NCBI RefSeq assembly: GCF_002192695.1
Contig: NZ_MTLG01000084.1
Span: 124,001-188,000, forward strand
DNA length: 64,000 bases
Origin: Achromobacter xylosoxidans
Lineage (GTDB): Bacteria; Pseudomonadota; Gammaproteobacteria; Burkholderiales; Burkholderiaceae_B
Direction: 5' to 3'
The stretch's first letter is position 1, and every line of letters starts with the position of its first letter. This document shows, piece after piece, positions 33,373-43,641 of the stretch. The notes under the pieces were generated by a model. The model did not search any database and was not told where the DNA came from. It was given only the letters and a program-made list of their open reading frames with translations. The translations under genes were made by a program, and so were the position numbers.

Positions 33373-33399
33373 TCAAGTCTTATATAAGATATAAGACAT
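33373..33399. promoter_or_regulatory. 27-bp dyad element upstream of acnB, identical to the one before acnA
   Basis: Core GTCTTATAT-AAG-ATATAAGAC (33377-33397), perfect 9-bp arms with a 3-nt centre. The same 27 bases occur at 52612-52638 before acnA. A promoter-like TTGCTT (33400-33405) with TACAAT (33424-33429) follows, so the element abuts the -35 region. Candidate shared operator for aconitase control. Confidence 0.75.
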
Positions 33400-33474
33400 T
33401 TGCTTGCGTCCCCCTGTTACCTCTACAATCCGGCCAACAACCCTTCTTCCAACCCGACTTTGAGCAGGCCTCAC

Positions 33475-36066
33475 ATGCTGGATAACTACCGCCAACACGT
33501 TGCCGAACGCGCGGCTCTGGGGATCCCCCCGCTGCCCCTTACGGCCAAACAAACCGCTGAACTGATCGAACTGCTCAAGAACCCGCCCGCTGGCGAAGAG
33601 CAGAACCTGGTCGAGCTGCTGACCCACCGCGTGCCGGCCGGCGTGGACGACGCCGCCAAGGTCAAGGCTTCGTACCTGGCCGCCGTGGCGCTGGGCAAGG
33701 AAGCTTGTGCGCTGATCAGCCGCGCCAAGGCGACTGAACTGCTCGGCACCATGCTGGGCGGCTACAACATTGGCCCGCTGGTCGACCTGCTGGACGACGC
33801 TGAAATCGGCACCATCGCCGCCGATGCGCTGAAGAAGACCCTGTTGATGTTCGACGCCTTCCACGACGTGAAGGAAAAGGCGGACAAGGGCAACGCCAAC
33901 GCCAAGTCTGTGATGCAAAGCTGGGCCGACGCCGAATGGTTCACCAGCCGTCCGGAACTGCCGCAAAGCCTGACGATCACCGTCTTCAAGGTGCCCGGCG
34001 AAACCAACACCGACGACCTGTCGCCGGCTCCCGACGCCACCACCCGCCCCGACATCCCGATGCACGCCCTGGCGATGCTGAAGAACAAGCGCGACGGCGC
34101 CGCGTTCGAACCGGAAGAAGACGGCAAGCGCGGCCCGGTCAAGTTCATCGAATCCCTGAAGGAAAAGGGCCACCTGGTCGCCTACGTGGGCGACGTGGTC
34201 GGCACGGGTTCGTCGCGCAAGTCGGCCACCAACTCGGTGCTGTGGTTCACCGGCGAAGACATCCCCTTCGTGCCGAACAAGCGTTTCGGCGGCGTGTGCC
34301 TGGGCAACAAGATCGCTCCGATCTTCTACAACACCATGGAAGACGCCGGCGCCCTGCCGATCGAACTCGACGTTTCCAAGATGGAAATGGGCGACGTGGT
34401 CGAACTGCGCCCCTATGACGGAAAGGCTCTGAAGAACGGCGAAGTCATCGCCGAATTCGAAGTGAAGTCCGACGTGCTGTTCGACGAAGTGCGCGCCGGC
34501 GGCCGCATTCCGCTGATCATCGGCCGCGGCCTGACCGCCAAGGCGCGCGAAGCGCTGGGCCTGCCGGCCTCGACGCTGTTCCGCCTGCCCAAGGATCCGG
34601 CCGATACCGGTAAGGGTTACACCCTGGCCCAGAAGATGGTCGGCCGCGCCTGCGGCATGCCGGAAGGCCGCGGCATCCGCCCGGGCACCTACTGCGAACC
34701 GAAGATGACCTCGGTCGGCAGCCAGGACACCACCGGCCCCATGACCCGCGACGAACTGAAGGACCTGGCCTGCCTGGGCTTCTCGGCCGACCTGGTGATG
34801 CAGTCGTTCTGCCACACCGCCGCCTACCCGAAGCCCGTGGACGTCAAGACGCACCACACGCTGCCGGAATTCATCAGCACCCGCGGCGGCGTCTCGCTGC
34901 GCCCGGGCGACGGCGTGATCCACTCGTGGCTCAACCGCATGCTGCTGCCCGACACCGTCGGCACCGGCGGCGACTCGCACACCCGCTTCCCCATCGGCAT
35001 CTCGTTCCCGGCCGGTTCGGGCCTGGTCGCCTTTGCCGCCGCCACCGGCGTGATGCCGCTGGACATGCCGGAATCGGTGCTGGTCCGCTTCAAGGGCAAG
35101 CTGCAGCCCGGCGTGACCCTGCGCGACCTGGTCAACGCGATCCCGCTGTACGCCATCAAGCAAGGCCTGCTGACGGTCGCCAAGCAAGGCAAGAAGAACA
35201 TCTTCTCCGGCCGCATCCTCGAAATCGAAGGCCTGCCCGACCTGAAGGTCGAACAAGCCTTTGAACTGTCGGACGCTTCCGCCGAACGTTCGGCCGCCGG
35301 CTGCTCGGTGTTCCTGAACAAGGAACCGATCATCGAGTACATCAACAGCAACATCGTGATGCTGAAGTGGATGATCGCCAACGGCTACGAAGACGAGCGC
35401 ACGCTGGGCCGCCGCATCAAGGCCATGGAAGCCTGGCTGGCCGACCCCAAGCTGCTGGAGCCGGACGCCGACGCCGAGTACGCCGCCGTGATCGAGATCG
35501 ACCTGGCCGACGTGCACGAGCCCATCGTGGCCTGCCCGAACGACCCGGACGACGTGAAGACGCTGTCGGAAGTCGCCGGCGCCAAGATCGACGAAGTGTT
35601 CATCGGCAGCTGCATGACCAACATCGGCCACTTCCGCGCAGCCTCCAAGCTGCTGGAAGGCAAGCGCGACATCCCGGTCAAGCTGTGGGTCGCCCCGCCG
35701 ACCAAGATGGACGCCACGCAACTGACCGAGGAAGGCCATTACGGCGTGTTCGGCACCGCCGGCGCCCGCACGGAAATGCCGGGCTGCTCGCTGTGCATGG
35801 GCAACCAGGCACAGGTGCGCGAAGGCGCGACCGTGATGTCGACCAGCACCCGCAACTTCCCCAACCGCCTGGGCAAGAACACCAACGTGTACCTGGGTTC
35901 GGCCGAACTGGCCGCCATCTGCTCGAAGCTGGGCCGCATCCCGACCAAGGACGAGTACATGGCCGACATGGGCGTCATCAACAAGAGCGGCGACCAGATC
36001 TACCAGTACCTGAACTTCGACAAGATCGCCGACTACAAGGACGTCGCTGACGTCATCGAAGTCTAA
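33475..36066 (+). CDS. acnB: Aconitate hydratase B
   Basis: 863 residues, normal AcnB length. Converts citrate to isocitrate in the TCA cycle. N-terminal HEAT-like domain ([20 protein letters not shown]), then the swivel domain with [16 protein letters not shown], and iron-sulfur domains with cluster-ligand cysteines in [18 protein letters not shown] and [15 protein letters not shown]. The ATG at 33475 matches the AcnB start; the extension to 33400 crosses the promoter. It is a single-gene unit with a strong terminator and shares its promoter element with acnA at 52733. Confidence 0.96.
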   Translation: MLDNYRQHVAERAALGIPPLPLTAKQTAELIELLKNPPAGEEQNLVELLTHRVPAGVDDAAKVKASYLAAVALGKEACALISRAKATELLGTMLGGYNIGPLVDLLDDAEIGTIAADALKKTLLMFDAFHDVKEKADKGNANAKSVMQSWADAEWFTSRPELPQSLTITVFKVPGETNTDDLSPAPDATTRPDIPMHALAMLKNKRDGAAFEPEEDGKRGPVKFIESLKEKGHLVAYVGDVVGTGSSRKSATNSVLWFTGEDIPFVPNKRFGGVCLGNKIAPIFYNTMEDAGALPIELDVSKMEMGDVVELRPYDGKALKNGEVIAEFEVKSDVLFDEVRAGGRIPLIIGRGLTAKAREALGLPASTLFRLPKDPADTGKGYTLAQKMVGRACGMPEGRGIRPGTYCEPKMTSVGSQDTTGPMTRDELKDLACLGFSADLVMQSFCHTAAYPKPVDVKTHHTLPEFISTRGGVSLRPGDGVIHSWLNRMLLPDTVGTGGDSHTRFPIGISFPAGSGLVAFAAATGVMPLDMPESVLVRFKGKLQPGVTLRDLVNAIPLYAIKQGLLTVAKQGKKNIFSGRILEIEGLPDLKVEQAFELSDASAERSAAGCSVFLNKEPIIEYINSNIVMLKWMIANGYEDERTLGRRIKAMEAWLADPKLLEPDADAEYAAVIEIDLADVHEPIVACPNDPDDVKTLSEVAGAKIDEVFIGSCMTNIGHFRAASKLLEGKRDIPVKLWVAPPTKMDATQLTEEGHYGVFGTAGARTEMPGCSLCMGNQAQVREGATVMSTSTRNFPNRLGKNTNVYLGSAELAAICSKLGRIPTKDEYMADMGVINKSGDQIYQYLNFDKIADYKDVADVIEV

Positions 36067-36106
36067 GCATCACGGGCAGCGCAGCCTGGCTGCATTGCCT
36101 GCAAGA

Positions 36107-36139
36107 CGGCCCCGGAGCGATCCGGGGCCGTTTTTCTTT
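36107..36139 (+). terminator. Intrinsic terminator of acnB
   Basis: Stem GGCCCCGGA / TCCGGGGCC with GCGA loop, followed by GTTTTTCTTT; 41 nt after the stop codon. Confidence 0.9.
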
Positions 36140-36268
36140 GCCTGGCGCATGCGGCATGGGTCGGAGAATTTCAGGGACGGAACTTTTTCGGCGATACGTT
36201 TTCATACAATCGCGGTATCTTGTGACATCCGCCCCACCCCAGCCCCGATCTCCGGAGGAAGACCGCCA

Positions 36269-36868
36269 ATGACCCGGCTATTGCTGCCGCCGCTGCTACT
36301 GCTGGCGCTTGCCGGCTGCGCCACCGCGCCGCCCTCGAATCCCGAGAATATCTGCGCCATCTTTCGCGAAAAGCCGGACTGGCACGATGCCGCCCTGAAG
36401 GTACAGAAGAAATGGGGCGCGCCCGTGCCGGTGCCCATGGCCATGATGTACCAGGAGTCTTCCTTCAAGCATGACGCGGTGCCGCCGCGCTATTACTTCC
36501 TGGGCTTCATCCCCTGGGGCCGCGTCAGTTCCGCCTACGGCTACGCCCAGGTCAAGGACGAAACCTGGGACGACTACAAGAAAGATGCCGGCGGCTGGGG
36601 CTCCAGCCGCGACGACTTCGCCGACGCGCTGGACTTCATGGGCTGGTACATGAACAAGACCCAGCGCATCAACGGCGTGTCCAAGTCGGATGCCTACGGC
36701 CAGTACCTGAACTACCACGAAGGCTGGACCGGCTACCGCAACCGCAGCTATGACCGCAAGGCCTGGCTCAAGACCGTATCGCAGAAGGTGCAGGCGCGGG
36801 CCCAGAAATTCGCCTCGCAGTACAAGGGCTGCGAGGCGGATCTGACGCGTGGCGGCTGGTTCTGGTGA
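36269..36868 (+). CDS. Lysozyme-like (SLT-type) lipoprotein
   Basis: 199 residues from the ATG at 36269, with GGAGGAA 8 nt upstream. Lipoprotein signal LLLALAGCATAP (Cys15 acylated). The following domain shows a transglycosylase-like pattern: MAMMYQESSFKHDAV (catalytic Glu candidate), SSAYGYAQVKDETWDDYK, and LNYHEGWTGYRNRSY. It is probably a periplasmic peptidoglycan-cleaving or binding protein attached to the outer membrane. Stands alone. Confidence 0.78.
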   Translation: MTRLLLPPLLLLALAGCATAPPSNPENICAIFREKPDWHDAALKVQKKWGAPVPVPMAMMYQESSFKHDAVPPRYYFLGFIPWGRVSSAYGYAQVKDETWDDYKKDAGGWGSSRDDFADALDFMGWYMNKTQRINGVSKSDAYGQYLNYHEGWTGYRNRSYDRKAWLKTVSQKVQARAQKFASQYKGCEADLTRGGWFW

Positions 36869-36881
36869 ACGCCGCCCGGCC

Positions 36882-39086
36882 TTAGAAGTCCATGCTTGCG
36901 CTGAGCAAGAAGGTGCGCGGTCCGCCCAGCACCAGGTAGCCGTTGCCCGGATAGCCGCCCACCGAGGACCAGTAGTTGCGGTTGGCGATATTGTCCACGC
37001 GGGCGCGCAGGGTCACGACGTGGCCGTCCACATCCATCATGTAGCGCAGGCCCGCATCGAAGCGGGTCCAGCCCGGCACCTTGAGCGTGTTCGCGTCGTC
37101 AGCGTAGGACGAGCCGGTATAGACCACGCGGCCGTCCACCGCCAGGCCCGGCACGCCGGGGATGTCCCATTCCACGCCCATGTTGGCCTGGAAGCGCGGC
37201 ACGCCGATCACGCGGTTGCCGTCGATGGACGGGTTGCCGGTGGAGATCTGCTTGGCGTCCAGCCAGGTCAGGCCGCCCAAGAGGCGCACGCTCTTGATGG
37301 GCTCGCCGTACATCGTGAGTTCCACGCCCTGGTGGCGGTCCTTGCCGGACGTGGTCAGCTCGTTGCTGGCGTTGTACATGGCGCGCGGCTTGTCGGTCGA
37401 GAACAGCGCGAGTCCCGCGCCCAGTCCATCACCTTCATACTTCGCGCCGATTTCCTTCTGCTTGGAGACAAACGGCGGCAGGCTCTGGCCGGCGTTGGGC
37501 ACCGGCTTGCCGCCGGCATTGGCCGGGGCGGTCGGTCCCGCGACCAGCGCCTCGATGTAGTTCGCATACAGCGAAACGCTGGGCGCGACCTTGACGACCA
37601 GACCCGCGGCGGGCGAATTGTGGCTGGCGTCGTAGGCGCCGTTTTCCTTGCCGGTGTTGTACGCGTAGTCGCGTTGCGACAAGCGCTGATGGCGGATGCC
37701 GGCCGTGAGCAGCACCTTGTCGTCCAGGAACGACAGCGTGTCGCCAATGGCGTAGCTGCTCAGGCGGGTACGGCCCTGCAGCGCCGGATCGTCCAGGTCG
37801 TTGCCGCGCAGCGCGGTGGCGCTGAACGGCGGCTTGTCATACGAAATCGGGTTGTAGATATTGGTGGGATAGGTGTTCTGCCAGTCCATCACATAAGCGT
37901 TCTTCTTCTTCAGGTCGAAGAACGATGCCGACACGACGAACTCGTGGCCCACCGGGCCCGTGCGCACTTTGCCGCGCAGGCCCAGTTCGCCCGTGTTCAC
38001 GCTGTCTTCGCGGGTGTTGTCGAAGCGGTAGAAGGTGCCCGCGCCCGTGCTGCCGTTGGTCAGCGTGACGTTGCCCAGCGAGTTCGCTTCGTCGCTGCGG
38101 CGCATGCCAAACGCCGCATAGGCGGTCAGCTTGTCGCTGAAATCATGTTCGCCGCGCACGGTGCCGAAGACATCGCGCTCATTCGAATACGACCACGGCT
38201 GCGCATAGTTGGAGCTGGCGTCGGGCGCGTCCGGCACTTTGGTGACGCCGGCGCCCAGCGTCACGTTGGGACGCGCGCGCTTGAGCTTGTTTTCCTGCCA
38301 GCCGATGTCCGCGGACAATCGCGTGTCGGCCGAACGCCAGTCCAGGCCCAGCGAGACCAGGCTGGTACGCGAGTGTTCATCGTCGATGCCGGTGTCGCCG
38401 CTGCGCTGCGCGGCGTTCAAGCGGATGCCGGTGCTGTCGCCGGGGCCGAAGCGGCGGGCGATGTCGGTGGACAACTGGAACTGTCCGCCGCTGGACACGC
38501 CGGTGGTGACGCGGGTCAACGGTTCGTTCGGCGCGCGCTTGGGCACCAGGTTGATCACCCCGCCGATGCCGCCGCCGCCAGGCGAGGCGCCCGTCAGGAA
38601 GGTCGAAGCGCCGCGCAGGACCTCCACGCGCTCGAACAGCTCGGTGGCGATGTACTGGCGCGGCAGCAGGCTGTAGAGGCCGTTATAGGCCACGTCGTCC
38701 GAACCCAGGATGAAGCCGCGGATGAAGTACGACTCCTGGAAGTTGCCGAAACCGCGCGCCACTCGCACGCCGGAATCGTTCTGCAGCACGTCGCCCACGC
38801 TGCGGGCCTGCCGGTCCTGGATCAATTCATTGGTGTAGCTGGTGATGCTGAACGGCGTGTCCATGATGTCCTGGGTGCCAAACAGGCCGATGCGGCCGCC
38901 GCGCGCAACCTGCCCGCCAGCAAAGGGTTCGGCCAAGCCGCCGGCCGAGGCATCGGCGCTGGCCTCGACCTTGATCGCGTCCATGGAAACGACGGAACCG
39001 GATTGATCGGACGCGGATTGGGCGTGGACAACGGGGAGATAGCACGGCAGCGCGGCGGCCATGCAGGCAAGAGTTCGGATTTTCAT
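36882..39086 (-). CDS. TonB-dependent siderophore receptor
   Basis: 734 residues from the ATG at 39086. Signal peptide (MKIRTLACMAAALPCYLPVVHA), plug domain with DTPFSITSYTNELIQDRQA, VGDVLQNDSGVRVARGFGNF and VEVLRGASTFLTGASPGGGGIGG, then a 22-strand barrel ending in the aromatic residue (LLSASMDF). Takes up an Fe(III)-siderophore with TonB energy. A Fur-like box lies at 39245-39263. No biosynthesis genes are near, so the siderophore may be foreign. Confidence 0.92.
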   Translation of the reverse strand: MKIRTLACMAAALPCYLPVVHAQSASDQSGSVVSMDAIKVEASADASAGGLAEPFAGGQVARGGRIGLFGTQDIMDTPFSITSYTNELIQDRQARSVGDVLQNDSGVRVARGFGNFQESYFIRGFILGSDDVAYNGLYSLLPRQYIATELFERVEVLRGASTFLTGASPGGGGIGGVINLVPKRAPNEPLTRVTTGVSSGGQFQLSTDIARRFGPGDSTGIRLNAAQRSGDTGIDDEHSRTSLVSLGLDWRSADTRLSADIGWQENKLKRARPNVTLGAGVTKVPDAPDASSNYAQPWSYSNERDVFGTVRGEHDFSDKLTAYAAFGMRRSDEANSLGNVTLTNGSTGAGTFYRFDNTREDSVNTGELGLRGKVRTGPVGHEFVVSASFFDLKKKNAYVMDWQNTYPTNIYNPISYDKPPFSATALRGNDLDDPALQGRTRLSSYAIGDTLSFLDDKVLLTAGIRHQRLSQRDYAYNTGKENGAYDASHNSPAAGLVVKVAPSVSLYANYIEALVAGPTAPANAGGKPVPNAGQSLPPFVSKQKEIGAKYEGDGLGAGLALFSTDKPRAMYNASNELTTSGKDRHQGVELTMYGEPIKSVRLLGGLTWLDAKQISTGNPSIDGNRVIGVPRFQANMGVEWDIPGVPGLAVDGRVVYTGSSYADDANTLKVPGWTRFDAGLRYMMDVDGHVVTLRARVDNIANRNYWSSVGGYPGNGYLVLGGPRTFLLSASMDF

Positions 39087-39244
39087 GTCGGGAAGTTCGC
39101 GGGCAGAAATCAAAATCCCGATGGGGTCACGCGCGCACTGGAGAACTACGAATGCGTCTGGAATGTGCCGGAAGGCCAGGGCCTTGCCGGGCCGGCTGCA
39201 CCAAAGGGGGCTGGAATCACTGAGCGCCCCATTCTACGACAAAC

Positions 39245-39263
39245 GGAATCATTCTCATTTATG
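39245..39263 (-). promoter_or_regulatory. Candidate Fur box of the TonB receptor
   Basis: The minus strand reads AATGAGAATGATTCC, matching the AATGA-AAT-ATT core of the Fur 19-mer at most positions, in an AT-rich island about 160 nt before the receptor start. A second partial copy (TTGAGAATG) lies near 39275. Confidence 0.5.
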
Positions 39264-39338
39264 TTACTTTTTGTTTGAGAATGTCCGTTGCCCGGGCGCC
39301 ACAGCTGCCGCCTGCGGCGCCCTGCTCTTCCAGCTGGT

Positions 39339-40847
39339 TTATTGACCGTCTGCGCGGGGATCGTAGTCGCCCGCCGCCATGGGTTCCAGCGGATGCAGCG
39401 GCCGCGCGCGCCTGCGGAATTCGAACAGCGACCAGTCGGAGCTGGTCACGCCGGGGCTGTCGCATTCAACCAGCGCCTGCGAGATCGGCACGAACACCGG
39501 GCGGCAATACATGCGCGACTTCACCAGCACGTAGCGGGCGCGGGACGGATCCAGTCCCAGGCTCTGGAACACGCCCAGGTCCCAGGGCTCGTGGGTCTGC
39601 TCGGTCAGCACCAGCTGCGCGGCGCCTATGTCCAGCACCGCGCTGCGGCCCATGCAGGCCAGTTGCCCGGTGTAGGTCGGGCCGCTGATCACGTATTCGC
39701 CGTTGCTCAACGCGCGCACGGTGCCGCGCAGCGTGACGGGCCGCGCCTGCCGGCCGATCTCGCCGATGGCGCGCTTGTTGCCCACCGGCAGCTCCACCGT
39801 GGCGCCGACGCCGGCGCGGGTCAATTCGGCCACCGCCTCGGGATCGCAGTACAGCCCCGCCTGTATGCCTTCCAGGCCTGCATCCAGCGCGGCCATCAGC
39901 ACGTCCAGGGTGTCGCAAGTGCCGCCGCTCATGCAGTTGTCGCCATGGTCCAGCAGCAGCACCGGCTTACTTGCACCTTCGGCCAGGATCTTGGCGCGCG
40001 CCAGCGACTCGGCCAGCGGCTCGCTGTCATAGAAGAATCCGTCGCGCTGCTCCCAGATCAGGGCGGCGATCTCGCCCGCCACGCGCTCCGCCTCGGCGCG
40101 GTCGCCGTCGGCCACCACGACCACGCTGACACAGGGATGCGGGATGTCGGCCAGGCCGAAGCCCGCCAGCACCGACACGCCCAGCGCCCCCGCGGCCTCG
40201 GCCTGGCGCGCCGCTTCGACGGCGGCGCGCATGGCGCCTTCGGCGGTGTTGCTGCGCAGGGAATGCGACACCAACGGCAGCCGGCGCCACGCCATGACCG
40301 GCTTGCACCCGCCGTCGATGCCGGCGAACAGCAGCCTGCCGGCGTGCTCGCCGGTTTCGTACATGTCGATATGGGGATAGGTCTTGAAGCTGACGATGAC
40401 GTCGGCGTTGTCCATCATCTTCTGCGTGACGTTGCCATGCAGGTCCAGCGCCACCGCGATCGGCGCGCCGGGCGCGGCCGCGCGCAGCCGTTCGAGCAGG
40501 TCGCCCTCGCCATCGTCGGTGGTCTCCACCGCCATGGCGCCATGCAGATCCAGCAGGATGACGTCGCAACCCGGCGCGGCGGCCACGATGCGGTCGCAGA
40601 GTTCCGCATAGGCCTGGCCGTCGACGCGCCCGCTGGGATAGGCGGTGGCCGAGACCGGCGTGACCAGTTCGGCGCCGCGCGCTTCGGCCAGGTCTATGAA
40701 TGCCGACATCGCCGTGCGCTTGCCCTGGTTCTCTTCGTAGGCCGCCGCATCGTAGGCGGGACCGCCGTTGCCGAAGGCCGACAAGGGCGTGGGCACCGGC
40801 GAGAAGGTGTTGGTTTCATGGTTCAGCCTTGCGATCAGCGCCTTCAT
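39339..40847 (-). CDS. MlrC-like (M81) metallohydrolase
   Basis: 502 residues from the ATG at 40847 (MKALIARLNHETNTFSP, with the His and Glu of the zinc site). Further metal motifs are ILLDLHGAMAVE and VALDLHGNVTQKMM; the C-terminal MlrC domain has LDHGDNCMSGGTCDTL. The family includes microcystinase C, but most members degrade unknown small amides. Last gene of the ABC/carbamoylase operon, overlapping the carbamoylase gene by 4 nt. Confidence 0.87.
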   Translation of the reverse strand: MKALIARLNHETNTFSPVPTPLSAFGNGGPAYDAAAYEENQGKRTAMSAFIDLAEARGAELVTPVSATAYPSGRVDGQAYAELCDRIVAAAPGCDVILLDLHGAMAVETTDDGEGDLLERLRAAAPGAPIAVALDLHGNVTQKMMDNADVIVSFKTYPHIDMYETGEHAGRLLFAGIDGGCKPVMAWRRLPLVSHSLRSNTAEGAMRAAVEAARQAEAAGALGVSVLAGFGLADIPHPCVSVVVVADGDRAEAERVAGEIAALIWEQRDGFFYDSEPLAESLARAKILAEGASKPVLLLDHGDNCMSGGTCDTLDVLMAALDAGLEGIQAGLYCDPEAVAELTRAGVGATVELPVGNKRAIGEIGRQARPVTLRGTVRALSNGEYVISGPTYTGQLACMGRSAVLDIGAAQLVLTEQTHEPWDLGVFQSLGLDPSRARYVLVKSRMYCRPVFVPISQALVECDSPGVTSSDWSLFEFRRRARPLHPLEPMAAGDYDPRADGQ

Positions 40848-42127
40848 TGCGCGGTCCCATCGGCCAACTGGATACGCCCGCAGCAGCGCAACATGGCGTG
40901 CAGCAGCACATTGCAGCCCGCCTCCAGATGCTCGGGCTGCGCGTCCTCGATCTCGTTGTGGCTGATGCCATCCTTGCACGGCACGAAGATCATGGCGGTG
41001 GGCGCCACCCGCGCCATGTAGACGGCGTCATGGCCCGCGCCGCTGATCACGTCCAGCGAATCCAGGCCCAGCGTGCGCGCGCCGTCGCGGATCGCCTGCA
41101 CCAGCCGAGGCTCGAAGGGCTGCGGCGGGAAGTACACCACCTCCTTGCTTTCGACCTGGAAGCGGCCCGGTTCGGCCAGTTCCTCGCAGACGCGGGCGAA
41201 CGCCGCAGCCATGCTGTCCAGCGTGGCGTCATCGGCGGCGCGCAAATCCACGGTGAGCGCCACCCGGCCCGGGATCACATTGCGCGAGTTCGGGAAGCTG
41301 TCGATGCAGCCCACGGTGCCGCGGCCATGCGGCGCGTGCTCCAGCGCGATCCGGTTGACCTCCAGCACCAGCCTGGACGCGGTCAGCAAGGCGTCGCGGC
41401 GCAGCTCCATGGGCGTGGGCCCGGCATGCGCTTCCTGGCCGGTGATGGCCACGTCGTACCAGCGCTGGCCCAGGGCGCCCTGCACCGCGCCGATGGTGAT
41501 GCCGCGATCCTCCAGGATGGGGCCTTGCTCGATGTGCGCCTCGAAGTAGGCGCTGACCGAGCCCGGACGAGCGGGCTCCGGCCCCGCGTAGCCGATGGCG
41601 CGCAGCGCCTGGTCCACGCTGACGCCGTCGCGGTCCCGCGCCGCCAGCGCATGCTCCAGCGTGAAGGCGCCGGCGTACACGCCCGAGCCCATCATCACCG
41701 GCACGAAGCGCGAGCCTTCTTCGTTGGTCCACACCACCACTTCCAGCGGCGCCTCGGTGGCGATGCCGCGCTCGTGCAGAGTGCGCAGAACCTCGATCCC
41801 GGCGAGCACGCCGTAGTTGCCGTCGAATTTGCCGCCGGTGGGCTGGGTGTCGATATGGCTGCCGGTCATCACGGCGGGCAAATCATCGCGCAGGCCCGGG
41901 CGGCGCATGAAGATATTGCCGATGGCGTCCACGCGCACGCTGCAGCCCAGCTCGCGGGCCCAGGCGCAGACCAGGTCGCGGCCCTGCCGGTCCAGGTCGC
42001 TCAGCGCCAGCCGGCACACCCCGCCCTTGTCGGTGGCGCCGATGCGGGCCAGCTCCATCAACGAGTTCCAAAGACGGTTGCCGTCGACGCGGATGCCGCT
42101 GACGGCCTCCAATGTGTTCATTTCCAT
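40844..42127 (-). CDS. M20-family N-carbamoyl-amino-acid / ureide amidohydrolase
   Basis: 427 residues from the ATG at 42127. Metal-binding pattern of the carbamoylase/allantoate amidohydrolase group: GSHIDTQPTGGKFDGNYGVL, WTNEEGSRF, AYFEAHIEQGPILED, the dimer-domain segment GQEAHAGPTPM, and the last His in CKDGISHNEIEDAQPEH. Hydrolyses an N-carbamoyl amino acid or ureide to ammonia, CO2 and an amine. It lies between the ABC importer and the MlrC-like gene, so the importer probably brings in such a substrate. Confidence 0.87.
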   Translation of the reverse strand: MEMNTLEAVSGIRVDGNRLWNSLMELARIGATDKGGVCRLALSDLDRQGRDLVCAWARELGCSVRVDAIGNIFMRRPGLRDDLPAVMTGSHIDTQPTGGKFDGNYGVLAGIEVLRTLHERGIATEAPLEVVVWTNEEGSRFVPVMMGSGVYAGAFTLEHALAARDRDGVSVDQALRAIGYAGPEPARPGSVSAYFEAHIEQGPILEDRGITIGAVQGALGQRWYDVAITGQEAHAGPTPMELRRDALLTASRLVLEVNRIALEHAPHGRGTVGCIDSFPNSRNVIPGRVALTVDLRAADDATLDSMAAAFARVCEELAEPGRFQVESKEVVYFPPQPFEPRLVQAIRDGARTLGLDSLDVISGAGHDAVYMARVAPTAMIFVPCKDGISHNEIEDAQPEHLEAGCNVLLHAMLRCCGRIQLADGTAQ

Positions 42128-42166
42128 GATGTTCCCTTGCTTCACGTTGCGCGGCACAGGCGGTCC

Positions 42167-42865
42167 CTAGACGCCCACGCCCAGGTATCGGTCCTTCACG
42201 TTTTCGTCCGCGATGAAGGCCGCGTTGCTGCCTGCGTAGGCGATGGATCCCTGCTCGATGATGAAATGGCGGTCGGCCAGCTGGATGCAGACTTCCAGGT
42301 TCTGCTCCACCAGCAGGATGGTGACGCCGGCCTGCTTGATGGACTTGATCTGCGCCACGATCTCCTCGACGATCACCGGCGCCAGGCCTTCGACCGGCTC
42401 GTCCAGCATCAGCACGCGCGGATGGTTCATGAGCGCGCGCCCGATCGCCAGCATCTGCTGTTCACCGCCGGACAACTGGCCGCCGCCATTCCTGCGCCGT
42501 TCCTTCAGGCGGGGAAAGATGCGGTAGACGTCTTCCAGCTGCCAGGGCGAATCGCGGCGCATGCCCAGTTTCAGGTTTTCCTCGACCGTCAGCAGCTTGA
42601 AGATGCCGCGGTGCTCGGGCACCAGGCAGATACCCATGGACGCGATCTTGTGCGCCGGCAGTCCGGCGATGTCGCGTCCGCCGTAGCGCACCGCGCCGCC
42701 CTTGGGCGCGATCACGCCTGCGATGGTCTTGAGCGTGGTCGACTTGCCCGCGCCGTTGCGCCCGAGCAGCGTGATCACCTCGCCTTGCGGCAGCTCGAGC
42801 GATACGCCTTGCAGGATATGGCTCTTGCCGTAATAGCTGTGTACGGCGTCGACATGCAGCATCAT
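42167..42865 (-). CDS. Branched-chain-type ABC transporter ATPase (LivF-like)
   Basis: 232 residues with Walker A GRNGAGKST, signature QLSGGEQQMLAIGRAL, Walker B RVLMLDEPVEGLAP and H-loop VEQN. Typical LivF size and the family ending. ATG at 42865 (or 42862), overlapping the LivG-like gene by 4 nt. Confidence 0.9.
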   Translation of the reverse strand: MMLHVDAVHSYYGKSHILQGVSLELPQGEVITLLGRNGAGKSTTLKTIAGVIAPKGGAVRYGGRDIAGLPAHKIASMGICLVPEHRGIFKLLTVEENLKLGMRRDSPWQLEDVYRIFPRLKERRRNGGGQLSGGEQQMLAIGRALMNHPRVLMLDEPVEGLAPVIVEEIVAQIKSIKQAGVTILLVEQNLEVCIQLADRHFIIEQGSIAYAGSNAAFIADENVKDRYLGVGV

Positions 42866-43641
42866 GCCCGGCCTCCCGTGATCATGTTGCCCAGGTACGC
42901 GGCGCGCACCCGCTCGTCGCTGCGGATCGCGGCAGGCGTGCCTTCGACCAGCACGCGGCCCTGCTGCATCACCGTAATGGTGTCGGAGATGTCCATCACG
43001 ATGTTCATGTTGTGCTCGATCAGCACCACCGTGTGGTCGTCGCGCAGGCTGCGGATCAGCCGCTTCATCTCATCCAGGTCGTCCACCCCCATGCCGGAAG
43101 TGGGTTCGTCCAGGAAAATGGCGCGCGGCCTGGCGGCCAGCGCCATGCCCACTTCCAGGCGCCGCTGCTGGCCGTGCGACAGCGCGCCCGCCGCGACCTC
43201 GGAAAATCGCGCCAAGCCCAGGCGTTCCAGCGCCGCGTCGACGACTTCGCGCTGAGATCGCTGACCGGTTGGAGGATGCCAGCAGTCGAATGCGCCCGCG
43301 CGATGCGCGCCCTGCGCCGCCAACCGCAGGTTTTCCCGCACCGACAGATTGGCGAACAGGCTGGTGACCTGGAAGGAACGCGCGATGCCGCGCTGCACCC
43401 GTTGATAATCGGCCTCCTGCGTCACGTCCTGGCCGTCGAACACGATGCTGCCTTCGCTGGTGCGCAAAGTGCCTGTCAGCGTGTGGAACAGCGTGGTCTT
43501 GCCGGCGCCGTTCGGACCGATGACGGAATGCACCGTGCGCGGCTGCACCTGCAGGTCCACCCCATGCAGGGCCACGAACTTGCCGAAGCGCTTGACGATG
43601 CCCTTGGCCTGCAGCAGTGGCGCGGAATTTTGCGGACTCAT
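42862..43641 (-). CDS. Branched-chain-type ABC transporter ATPase (LivG-like)
   Basis: 259 residues from the ATG at 43641. Walker A GPNGAGKT, signature LSHGQQRRLEVGMAL, Walker B RAIFLDEPTSGMG and H-loop IEHNM. The insert with GIARSFQVTSLFANLSVREN is typical of LivG. Overlaps both neighbours by 4 nt, so translation of the cassette is coupled. Confidence 0.9.
   Translation of the reverse strand: MSPQNSAPLLQAKGIVKRFGKFVALHGVDLQVQPRTVHSVIGPNGAGKTTLFHTLTGTLRTSEGSIVFDGQDVTQEADYQRVQRGIARSFQVTSLFANLSVRENLRLAAQGAHRAGAFDCWHPPTGQRSQREVVDAALERLGLARFSEVAAGALSHGQQRRLEVGMALAARPRAIFLDEPTSGMGVDDLDEMKRLIRSLRDDHTVVLIEHNMNIVMDISDTITVMQQGRVLVEGTPAAIRSDERVRAAYLGNMITGGRA

Noticed and set aside
33373..35739. 788-codon open frame antisense to acnB
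   Set aside because: Codon-bias shadow of a highly expressed GC-rich gene; protein is His/Gln/Arg/Val-rich with no domain, and acnB is unmistakable.
39288..41021. 577-codon plus-strand frame over the MlrC-like gene
   Set aside because: Antisense shadow; composition lacks any domain and it spans two real genes.
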